NCBI GenBank assembly: GCA_026225435.1
Contig: JAMFST010001502.1
Span: 1-6,829 of the forward strand
From: Labilithrix luteola
GTDB lineage: Bacteria; Myxococcota_A; Polyangia; Polyangiales; Polyangiaceae
Direction of reading: 5' to 3'
Length of the DNA: 6,829 nucleotides
Positions 1 through 5,996 of the stretch are shown here, piece after piece. The notes beneath the pieces were generated by a model. It worked only from the letters and a program-made list of their open reading frames with translations. It made no database searches and was not told the DNA's origin. A program made the position numbers and the translations under genes. The stretch's first letter is position 1, and every line of letters begins with the position of its first letter.

Positions 1-32
1 GATGCTTTGGCCGCGCGAGCTTGGCACGGCGG

Positions 33-668
33 ATGCTGAAGGCGCTCTCCGTGCATCCCATCTTCTTCTCGTTCAAGCGGGCTTACTGGAGCTCGATGCG
101 TTTCTCCCGCGACTGGGCCGAGGAGTACGGGATCACTCCCGCACGACTCGACATGCTCGTCGCCATCGCGCGGCATCCCGACGGAATCGCGCAGCTCGAG
201 CTGCGCAACACGCTCGACGTCTGCGCACCCGTGGTGACGCGCATGCTCAAGGCGCTGGACAAGCGCGGCCTCGTCCAGCGCTGGTTCCACCCCGAGGACC
301 GACGCCAGCGCTGGATCACGCTCACCGACCATGCCCGCCAGCTGCTCGCCATCGCCGTCAACGAGCTGTTTCTCGAGGGTCTCACCGAGCGCTTCGTCCG
401 CACGCTCGTCGCGCCGCACGCCAACCGCCGCAGCATCGTCGACCGCGCGATGCGCCGCATTCTCGAGATCCTCCGCAAGCAGCGACCGTGGCTCACCGAC
501 GTCGCCACGCTGACCTATCCGGGGTACCTCGCCGACGGCTCGCGCGCCCCGGATCGCCCAGTGAGCAACGCTCGCTTCACGCGACGCCCGCAGCGCCCGC
601 GGCCGCAGCTCGAGCCACCTGAGCCACCGTCGAGCCGCCCCTCATCGGCGCCTCTGCCGATCACCTGA
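33..668 (+). CDS. MarR-family winged-helix transcriptional regulator (start uncertain, possibly 5'-partial)
   Basis: Likely a dimeric DNA-binding repressor of the MarR family acting in the cytoplasm; its ligand is unknown. With ATG 33 as start (211 aa), an N-terminal dimerisation helix (about residues 15-32) leads into the winged helix. Helix 2 follows GITP (33-36), the recognition helix spans about 65-79 ([15 protein letters not shown]), and the wing holds the family-typical DRRQRW (89-94) followed by ITLT. The only cysteine (C64) sits just before the recognition helix. After about residue 165 comes a Pro/Arg/Ser-rich, probably disordered tail that is longer than usual for the family. The frame is open back to base 3, so the true start could lie outside the window. 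Inside it, TTG 21, ATG 33 and GTG 51 are possible, and GTG 51 has the best ribosome site (GAAGG at 38-42, 8-nt spacing). The family call is firm; the target is inferred to be itself and/or the UvrA-like gene downstream. Confidence 0.85.
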   Translation: MLKALSVHPIFFSFKRAYWSSMRFSRDWAEEYGITPARLDMLVAIARHPDGIAQLELRNTLDVCAPVVTRMLKALDKRGLVQRWFHPEDRRQRWITLTDHARQLLAIAVNELFLEGLTERFVRTLVAPHANRRSIVDRAMRRILEILRKQRPWLTDVATLTYPGYLADGSRAPDRPVSNARFTRRPQRPRPQLEPPEPPSSRPSSAPLPIT

Positions 669-677
669 CTTGTGTTC

Positions 678-693
678 GCCGCCGTTCGGCGGC
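678..693 (+). other. GC-rich inverted repeat in the leader of the uvrA-like gene
   Basis: Perfect 7-bp arms (GCCGCCG and CGGCGGC) are separated by TT. As RNA this could form a 6-bp GC-only hairpin with a GUUC loop. It lies between the MarR-like stop codon (668) and the ATG at 712, ending 18 nt before that ATG. There is no U tract after it, so it does not look like an intrinsic terminator. It could affect translation of the uvrA-like message or be a protein site. In DNA this GC-rich, a short GC dyad may also be chance. Confidence 0.35.
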
Positions 694-711
694 ACCACCA
701 TCGTCCGCCCG

Positions 712-3324
712 ATGACGTTCTCCGACTTCGTCCGCGTTCGCGGTGCGCGCGAGCACAATCTGAAGAACCTCGACGTCGACATCCCGCGCCAGGCGCTGGT
801 CGTCTTCACCGGCGTGTCGGGATCGGGGAAGTCGTCGCTCGCCTTCGGCACGCTCTACGCCGAAGCGCAGCGCCGCTACCTCGAATCGGTCTCCCCCTAC
901 GCGCGGCGACTCTTCGAGCAGATGGCCACCCCCGATGTCGACGACATCGAAGGCCTGCCGCCGGCCGTGGCGCTGCAGCAACAACGCGGCACCGCCAGCA
1001 CGCGCTCCTCGGTCGGCAGCGTCACCACGCTCTCGAACCTCCTGCGCATGCTCTACTCACGCGCCGGCGAGTATCCGCGGCAGCAGCCGCTCCTCCACGC
1101 CGAGGCGTTCTCCCCCAACACGCCGGAAGGCGCCTGCCCCGCGTGCCAGGGGCACGGCGTCGTCTACTCGGTCACCGAGCGCTCGATGGTCCCCGACGAC
1201 TCGCTCACCATCCGCGAGCGCGCCGTGGCCGCGTGGCCCACCGCCTGGCAAGGGCAGAACCTGCGCGACATCCTCACGACGCTGGGCCACGACGTCGACA
1301 TCCCCTGGCGCGATCTGCCGAAGAAGGAGCGCCAGTGGATCCTCTTCACGGACGAGCAACCGGTCGTCCCGGTGTACGCCGGCTTCACCCGCGAGGAGGT
1401 GCGCCGCGCGCGCAAGCGCAAGGAGGAGCCGAGCTACATGGGCACCTTCACCAGCGCGCAGCGGCACGTCCTCCACACCTTCGCCACCTCGCAGAGCGCG
1501 CTGATGAAGCGACGCGCGCTCGGGTACATGCTCCGCAAGCCGTGCCCCTCCTGCCAAGGCAAGCGGCTGCGCAAGGAGCCGCTGTCGGTCCGCTTCGCCG
1601 GCCACGACATCGTCGACCTGTCGCGGCTGCCCCTCAAGGAGCTCGCGCGCACGCTCGGCCCCTACGCCGACGGCACGGCCCGCCCGCTCGCAGCGCTCGC
1701 CGTGTCGCACCCCGAGAAGGTGGAGGTCACGCGCCGCATCGCCAGCGGCATGATCAGCCGCCTCGCCGTGCTGCTCGATCTCGGTCTCGGCTACCTCGCG
1801 CTCGAACGCTCCACCCCGACGCTCTCCCCCGGCGAGCTGCAGCGCCTACGCCTCGCCACGCAGGTCCGCTCGAACCTCTTCGGCGTCGTCTACGTGCTCG
1901 ACGAGCCCACCGCGGGTCTGCACCCCGCCGACACCGAGGCGCTCCTGCGCGCCCTCGCGGGGCTCAAGGCCGCGGGCAACTCGCTCTTCGTCGTCGAGCA
2001 CGAGATCGAGGTGATGCGCGCCGCCGACTGGATCGTCGATGTCGGCCCGGCGGCCGGGGAGCTGGGCGGCGAGATCCTGTACAGCGGTGTCCCCGACGGA
2101 CTTCGCGCAGCTCCGCGCTCGCTGACGGCGCGGTACCTCTTCGCCGACGGCGGCACCTCCGCCCGCAAGCCCCGTCCCGCTCCTCCGCCCGACGGCTGGC
2201 TCACCGTGAGCGGCATCACGCGGAACAACCTCGTCGACTTCGCGGCGTCGTTCCCGCTCGGTCGCCTCACCAGCGTCACCGGCGTGTCCGGTTCGGGCAA
2301 GTCGACACTGGTGAGCCAGGTCCTCGTCGCGCTCCTCGCCGACGCGCTCGGCACCGGCACCGGCGCCGGTCCGCGCACCGACGACGAGCCCGGTGACGGC
2401 AATCTCGACGGCGCGGCCGACGGCGGCGACGACTCCGGTACGACCGGGAGCGCCGACGGCAATGGCACCGTCGCCGCCGGCCTCTCCGGCGTGAAGCGCC
2501 TCGTCCAGGTCGACCAGAAGCCCATCGGCCGCACCCCGCGCTCCAACCTCGCCACGTACACCGGCCTCTTCGATCCGGTCCGCAAGCTGTTCGCCGCTAC
2601 CAAGATGGCGCGCGCGCGCCGCTACGACGCAGGGCGCTTCTCCTTCAACGTCGCCAAGGGGCGCTGCGAGAACTGCGAAGGCGAGGGCTCGGTGATGGTG
2701 GAGCTGCTCTTCCTGCCCAGCGTGTACGCCCCCTGCCCCACCTGCAAGGGGGCACGCTACAACGCCAAGACCCTCGAGGTGACGCTCACCCGCGACGGCA
2801 CCGACAAGACCATCGCCGACGTCCTCGCCATGACCGTCGACACCGCCTGGTCCTTCTTCGCCAGCGATCCGTCGGTGCAGCATCCGCTCGGCGTCCTGCG
2901 CGAGGTCGGCCTCGGGTACCTGCGCCTCGGGCAGCCGGCAACCGAGCTGTCGGGCGGAGAAGCGCAGCGGATCAAGCTCGCGACCGAGCTGCAGCGACAG
3001 CACCGCGCCGGCACGCTCTACGTCCTCGACGAGCCGACCACCGGCCTGCACCCCGCCGACGTCGAGCGGCTCATGACCCAGCTGCAGGCGCTGGTCGACT
3101 CCGGCGCGACGGTGATCGTCGTCGAGCACGATCTGCACGTCATCGCCGCGAGCGACTGGGTGATCGACCTCGGCCCCGGCGGCGGCGACGAAGGCGGCCG
3201 ACTCCTCGTCGCCGGCACACCGGAGGAGATGACGCGCGAAGGCGCGAGCCGCACCGCCGCCTACCTGCGCCGCTACCTGGCACCGACGAAGATCGTCGCT
3301 CCCCGTGCGCGCCCGATGCCGTAA
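712..3324 (+). CDS. uvrA: Class II UvrA-like double ABC ATPase (UvrA2 type), lacking the UvrB-binding domain
   Basis: An 870-aa DNA-damage-recognition ATPase of the UvrA family with two ABC modules, expected to act on DNA as a dimer. Module I has Walker [10 protein letters not shown] (34-42), signature LSPGE (371-375), Walker B LDEPTAG (D397, E398) and H-loop H430. Module II has GVSGSGKST (524-532), the UvrA hallmark [11 protein letters not shown] (601-611), LSGGE (746-750), D773/E774 and H806. Zinc sites are C142/C145 with C278/C281, and C652/C655 with C675/C678. In housekeeping UvrA (about 940 aa) a UvrB-binding domain and an extra CxxC stretch lie between the RxGE motif and the FSFNxPxGAC motif. 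Here RAGEYP (117-122) is followed almost directly by [11 protein letters not shown] (132-142), so that domain is absent, as in class II UvrA proteins (Streptomyces DrrC, Deinococcus UvrA2). Module I has LSPGE instead of LSGGE. A 44-residue acidic Gly/Asp-rich insert (547-590) follows the second Walker A. ATG 712 was chosen because homology begins at MTFSDF; TTG 670 would add 14 residues. No clear ribosome site is seen. The role in damage or drug tolerance is inferred from the family. Confidence 0.93.
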   Translation: MTFSDFVRVRGAREHNLKNLDVDIPRQALVVFTGVSGSGKSSLAFGTLYAEAQRRYLESVSPYARRLFEQMATPDVDDIEGLPPAVALQQQRGTASTRSSVGSVTTLSNLLRMLYSRAGEYPRQQPLLHAEAFSPNTPEGACPACQGHGVVYSVTERSMVPDDSLTIRERAVAAWPTAWQGQNLRDILTTLGHDVDIPWRDLPKKERQWILFTDEQPVVPVYAGFTREEVRRARKRKEEPSYMGTFTSAQRHVLHTFATSQSALMKRRALGYMLRKPCPSCQGKRLRKEPLSVRFAGHDIVDLSRLPLKELARTLGPYADGTARPLAALAVSHPEKVEVTRRIASGMISRLAVLLDLGLGYLALERSTPTLSPGELQRLRLATQVRSNLFGVVYVLDEPTAGLHPADTEALLRALAGLKAAGNSLFVVEHEIEVMRAADWIVDVGPAAGELGGEILYSGVPDGLRAAPRSLTARYLFADGGTSARKPRPAPPPDGWLTVSGITRNNLVDFAASFPLGRLTSVTGVSGSGKSTLVSQVLVALLADALGTGTGAGPRTDDEPGDGNLDGAADGGDDSGTTGSADGNGTVAAGLSGVKRLVQVDQKPIGRTPRSNLATYTGLFDPVRKLFAATKMARARRYDAGRFSFNVAKGRCENCEGEGSVMVELLFLPSVYAPCPTCKGARYNAKTLEVTLTRDGTDKTIADVLAMTVDTAWSFFASDPSVQHPLGVLREVGLGYLRLGQPATELSGGEAQRIKLATELQRQHRAGTLYVLDEPTTGLHPADVERLMTQLQALVDSGATVIVVEHDLHVIAASDWVIDLGPGGGDEGGRLLVAGTPEEMTREGASRTAAYLRRYLAPTKIVAPRARPMP
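2350..2481 (+). other. Low-complexity segment encoding an acidic Gly/Asp-rich loop in the UvrA-like protein
   Basis: These 44 codons encode 14 Gly, 9 Asp/Glu and a single Arg, with simple GT, DG and ADG repeats. The segment sits between the second Walker A helix and the conserved [11 protein letters not shown] motif, a place where the family varies in length. The reading frame is kept and the conserved motifs on both sides are intact. It is therefore an in-frame expansion, probably a flexible negatively charged loop, and not a frameshift. Confidence 0.7.
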
Positions 3325-3331
3325 GCTCTCC

Positions 3332-3346
3332 GCGACAATTTGTCGC
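3332..3346 (+). promoter_or_regulatory. Perfect 15-nt dyad, candidate operator
   Basis: GCGACAATTTGTCGC has 7-bp arms (GCGACAA and TTGTCGC) around a single T. It starts 8 nt after the uvrA-like stop codon and ends 49 nt before the start of the secreted-protein gene. Its AT-rich core stands out in the surrounding GC-rich DNA. The shape suits a dimeric repressor such as a MarR-type protein. As RNA it would give only a 5-bp stem with an AAUUU loop and no U tract, so a terminator is unlikely. No convincing -35/-10 pair was recognised around it. The function is inferred from symmetry and position only. Confidence 0.45.
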
Positions 3347-3384
3347 AAGGCGTGTTGCCCCGCCTCCTTCTCCCCTACCGACTC

Positions 3385-3389
3385 AAGGA
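3385..3389 (+). promoter_or_regulatory. Ribosome binding site for the secreted-protein gene
   Basis: AAGGA lies 6 nt before the ATG at 3396 in a relatively AT-rich spot (CTCAAGGAATCACC). It supports that ATG as the start and agrees with the signal peptide beginning directly there. Confidence 0.7.
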
Positions 3390-3395
3390 ATCACC

Positions 3396-3890
3396 ATGCG
3401 AAGCACCGTCCTGCCGTCCACCGCCGCTTTCCTCCTCTTCGCCCTCTCCGCCGCGCCGGCCCTCGCCGAGACCCTCACCGACACGGCCGCGCGCGTGAGC
3501 GTCGAGGTGCCGCAGGGCTGGAAGTCGCAGACCAAGGGGAGCTCGCTGGTCCTCATGGATCAGGCCGAGGACGTCGCCGCGGCCTTCGTCGTGGTGGACG
3601 CCGGCGCCATCAAGGGGGCGACCAAGGCGGCGACCGATTCGCTCAGCGGCAAGATCAGCAACATCAAGGACGTCAAGGAGGAGAAGGTCACCGTCAACGG
3701 CATGCCCGGCGCCATCGTCGAAGGGGACGGCCGGCTCCAGGGCAAGGACATCGACTGGGCCATCTTCATCCTCGACACCCCGAACGACGCGAAGGACTTG
3801 ATGGTCATCTCCATCGCCGAGGACGCGAAGCTCGCCCGTCACAAGACCGAGCTCCGCTACCTGTTCAACCACATCAAGCCGGTCACCTGA
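3396..3890 (+). CDS. Small secreted protein of unknown function, possible PsbP/Mog1-like fold
   Basis: A 164-aa exported protein. Residues 1-24 form a Sec signal peptide: short basic start (MR), hydrophobic core AAFLLFALSAA, and cleavage site ALA|E after residue 24. The mature part is about 140 aa and has no cysteine, so it is neither a lipoprotein nor disulfide-bonded. It opens with a strand and the motif SVEVPQGW (about 35-42), followed by alternating strands and helices (LVLMD, AAAFVVVDAG, VTVNGMPGAIVEG, WAIFILDTP, LMVISIAED). It ends in a helix and HIKPV. This order resembles PsbP-like/Mog1-like (DcrB-type) small domains found in many secreted bacterial proteins; that assignment is by eye and tentative. 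It has its own ribosome site and a candidate operator upstream, so it is probably its own unit. The next gene begins 80 bp downstream. No catalytic residues can be named. Confidence 0.85.
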   Translation: MRSTVLPSTAAFLLFALSAAPALAETLTDTAARVSVEVPQGWKSQTKGSSLVLMDQAEDVAAAFVVVDAGAIKGATKAATDSLSGKISNIKDVKEEKVTVNGMPGAIVEGDGRLQGKDIDWAIFILDTPNDAKDLMVISIAEDAKLARHKTELRYLFNHIKPVT

Positions 3891-3958
3891 GCGTCAGTCG
3901 CAGCCAACGAGGCTCATGGTCAGCGCCGTGGGGCTCGACAGCGGGCAGCGGCGCTCCT

Positions 3959-3964
3959 AGGAAG
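3959..3964 (+). promoter_or_regulatory. Ribosome binding site deciding the start of the DUF3050 gene
   Basis: AGGAAG lies 6 nt before ATG 3971. The frame is open far upstream, through the preceding gene, so this site is the main reason to place the start at 3971. The rest of the 3891-3970 gap shows no convincing promoter or terminator. Confidence 0.7.
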
Positions 3965-3970
3965 CCCGGC

Positions 3971-4807
3971 ATGTCCGCGCAACCGCGTTCCATTCTCGCC
4001 CCCGCCGGGAGCTACCCGTCGCTCGCCGCGAGTCTCGCGGACGAGAGCGCCGCGCTGCTCCGGCACCCGATGTACGCCGCGGTGGACAGCCCGGAGCGCC
4101 TGCGCCTCTTCATGGAGAGCCACGTGTTCGCAGTCTGGGACTTCATGAGCCTCCTCACGGCGCTCCAGCAGCGGCTGACGACGGTGACCGTCCCCTGGAC
4201 CCCGCCGCGCTCGCGCGTGGCCGCCCGCCTGGTGAACACGCTGGTGCTCGCCGAGGAGAGCGACGAGCTCGAGATCGCACCGGGCACGCGCGCATCGATG
4301 AGCCACTTCGAGCTGTACCTCGACGCGATGCGCGAGATCGGCGCCGACACCGCGCCCGCCCGGCGGCTCCTCGCGGCGATCGACGCGGGAGCGAACGTGT
4401 CGGCGGCCCTCGAGGTGTCCGGCGCCCCGCCGCACGCCGCCGCCTTCGTCCGCAGCACCTTCGCGCTCATCGCCGATCCCCACGACGAGGCGCTCGCCGC
4501 CGGCTTCCTCTTCGGGCGTGAGGACCTGGTGCCGGAGATGTTCCGCCGCCTGTTGCCGGAGGTGGCGCGCGTCACCACGACCCGCTCGCTCCCGCTGTAC
4601 CTCTCCCGGCACATCGAGGTCGACGAGGGGGAGCATGGTCCGCTCTCCCGCCGCCTCCTCGCCGAGCTCTGCGAGCCGGCCGGCGCCACTCGCGATCAAG
4701 CGGCCGCCGCCTGGGCGCGCGCTGCCTCGGCCGGCCGCGCTGCCCTCGCCGCACGCCGCAAGCTCTGGGACGGCGTCCACGCCACGGTCGTTCCCACGCC
4801 CGGCTGA
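3971..4807 (+). CDS. DUF3050 family protein, heme-oxygenase-like fold with possible metal site
   Basis: A 278-aa, mostly helical cytoplasmic protein without signal peptide or membrane segment. It matches the DUF3050 pattern throughout: ESHVFAVWDFMSLL (49-62), the EESDE cluster (95-99), SHFELYLDAMREIGADT (from 111), an FLFGREDLVPEMF segment, and SRHIEVDEGEHGPL (from about 212). DUF3050 is related to the heme-oxygenase-like/TenA superfamily. Several of its members are non-heme diiron oxidases that bind metal through Glu residues, one His, and an H-x3-D-x2-H helix. Here H214, D218 and H222 give H-x3-D-x3-H, with E95/E96/E99 and H112 as further candidates. A metal-dependent oxidase role is therefore plausible but inferred; no substrate is known. 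The C-terminal end is Ala/Arg-rich. It is followed after 25 bp by the hydrolase gene on the same strand, so it is probably the first gene of an operon with the hydrolase and monooxygenase. The family call is strong, the function open. Confidence 0.87.
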   Translation: MSAQPRSILAPAGSYPSLAASLADESAALLRHPMYAAVDSPERLRLFMESHVFAVWDFMSLLTALQQRLTTVTVPWTPPRSRVAARLVNTLVLAEESDELEIAPGTRASMSHFELYLDAMREIGADTAPARRLLAAIDAGANVSAALEVSGAPPHAAAFVRSTFALIADPHDEALAAGFLFGREDLVPEMFRRLLPEVARVTTTRSLPLYLSRHIEVDEGEHGPLSRRLLAELCEPAGATRDQAAAAWARAASAGRAALAARRKLWDGVHATVVPTPG

Positions 4808-4832
4808 AGGCTCGGGTAGCATCCGGCTCGCC

Positions 4833-5996
4833 ATGAGCCTCCGAAGCGATCGCGCGCCTGCTCTCCGCCCCGTCGAACGCCTGCTGAACGGCGTGCTTCG
4901 CGCCGTCTGTCTCCTGCCGCCGCCGGTGCAAGCGCTGCTCGCCGGCGGCCGCATCGAGCGCGACGGAGAGGTGCTCGAGCCCGATCTGCTCCTGCTCCGC
5001 ACCATCACCGAGCGCGCCGGTCGCCAGCGCCCCGCGTCGCCGGGGGAGCTGCGCAAGCAGCAGGAGGTGGGGGCGCGCATCGGCGGAGGGCCGCGCCGTC
5101 GCGGCGTCAGCAGCCGCGCGCTCGAGATCCCCGGTCCGGCAGGCGCGATGCGCGCGCGCCTGTACACCAAGCGCGCCCGCCGCAGCGCGCGTGGCGAGCC
5201 GCAGGTGGAGGCGCGCACGCCGGCCCCGTTGCTCGTCTTTCTCCACGGCGGCGGCTTCGTCTTCGGGGACGTCGACTCGCACGACGCCCCCTGTCGCCTC
5301 CTCTGCCGCCACGCCGACGTCCACGTGCTCTCCGTGGAGTACCGCCTCGCCCCCGAGTCCCCCTTCCCCGCCGCCGTCGACGACGCCCGCGCCGCGCTCC
5401 TCTGGGCCCAGGCCCACGCCGCGGAGCTGGGCGCCGATCCCGCGCGCGTCGCCATCGGCGGAGACAGCGCCGGCGGCAACCTCGCCGCCGTCGTCGCGCA
5501 GATGGCCGCGGTCGACGGCGGACCGGCCCCCTTCGCGCAGCTCCTCGTCTACCCGGCGACCGACCGGCGCACCGCCTGGAAATCCGTCGACCTTTTCGCC
5601 GAGGGCTTCTTCCTGACGCGCGAGTCGATCGACTGGTTCTACGAGCAGTACGTCCCCGAAGCCAAGCGCCTCTCCGACGATCGCGATGCCAAGGTGAACC
5701 CGCTTCAGGCGACCGATCTGCGCGGCCTCGCCCCGGCGCTGGTGGTCACCGCCGGCTTCGATCCGCTGCGCGACGAGGGGGAAGCGTACGCCGAGGCGAT
5801 GGCCGCCGCGGGCAACGCCGTCACCTTGCGCCGCTTCGGAGGTCTCGTGCACGGCTTCATCAACCTGGTCGGGCTCAGTCGCAGCTGCCGCGCCGCGACC
5901 CTGGAGGTGGCCCACGCCTTCCGCACGCTGATGCACCAGTCACGCCCCTCTCGTCAGGCCGGCGCGCCCGCCGGCGGTAGCGAGGTGCGCTCGTGA
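4833..5996 (+). CDS. Alpha/beta-hydrolase, hormone-sensitive-lipase family (carboxylesterase, LipN/LipR-like)
   Basis: A 387-aa esterase or lipase expected to cleave carboxylic esters. It has the HSL-family signature HGGGF (138-142, oxyanion hole), then YRLAPESPFPAAVDD, then the nucleophile elbow GDSAGG with S212. The acid is D310 in FDPLRD and the base is H340 in VHGF, giving a complete Ser-Asp-His triad. The first 125 residues form the family's N-terminal cap region (LLPPPVQALLAGG, then PGPAGAMRARLY) and contain no signal peptide, so it is probably cytoplasmic. The length is close to mycobacterial Lip proteins with this cap. The residues before the stop are Gly/Ala/Ser-rich and look dispensable. 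ATG 4833 lies 25 bp after the DUF3050 stop with no good ribosome site, so translation may depend on coupling. Its stop overlaps the next gene's GTG by 4 bp. Pairing with a Baeyer-Villiger-type monooxygenase suggests it hydrolyses that enzyme's ester product; this is inference. Confidence 0.93.
   Translation: MSLRSDRAPALRPVERLLNGVLRAVCLLPPPVQALLAGGRIERDGEVLEPDLLLLRTITERAGRQRPASPGELRKQQEVGARIGGGPRRRGVSSRALEIPGPAGAMRARLYTKRARRSARGEPQVEARTPAPLLVFLHGGGFVFGDVDSHDAPCRLLCRHADVHVLSVEYRLAPESPFPAAVDDARAALLWAQAHAAELGADPARVAIGGDSAGGNLAAVVAQMAAVDGGPAPFAQLLVYPATDRRTAWKSVDLFAEGFFLTRESIDWFYEQYVPEAKRLSDDRDAKVNPLQATDLRGLAPALVVTAGFDPLRDEGEAYAEAMAAAGNAVTLRRFGGLVHGFINLVGLSRSCRAATLEVAHAFRTLMHQSRPSRQAGAPAGGSEVRS
5982..5987 (+). 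promoter_or_regulatory. Ribosome binding site for the GTG-started monooxygenase gene
   Basis: GAGGTG, complementary to the 16S rRNA 3' end, sits inside the last codons of the hydrolase gene, 5 nt before GTG 5993. Together with the GTGA stop/start overlap it supports this non-ATG start and translational coupling of the two genes. Confidence 0.7.

Noticed and set aside
1846..3348. Long minus-strand open frame of about 500 codons opposite the uvrA-like gene
   Set aside because: It lies opposite a clear coding region. Its Gly/Ala/Arg/Val-rich translation has no recognisable motif, and such mirror frames are usual in GC-rich DNA.
3894..3904. 11-nt match TCAGTCGCAGC shared with the 3' part of the hydrolase gene (near 5875)
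   Set aside because: A few matches of this length are expected by chance in a window of this size, and the flanks do not match.
3922..3955. AGCGCC...GGCGCT inverted repeat in the gap before the DUF3050 gene as a terminator
   Set aside because: It has only 6-bp arms with a 22-nt loop and no U tract, so it is easily expected by chance in this composition.
3305..3970. Upstream in-frame extension of the DUF3050 gene through the secreted-protein gene
   Set aside because: The extension is out of frame with the well-supported secreted protein and reads as Arg/Gly/His-rich noise. ATG 3971 has a good ribosome site and family homology begins just after it.
3920..5479. Minus-strand open frame of about 519 codons opposite the DUF3050 and hydrolase genes
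   Set aside because: It spans two genes with strong family motifs on the other strand, and its translation is Arg/Ser/Ala-rich low complexity.
4572..5936. Minus-strand open frame of about 454 codons opposite the hydrolase gene
   Set aside because: It lies opposite the complete catalytic motifs of the hydrolase and has no domain signature of its own.
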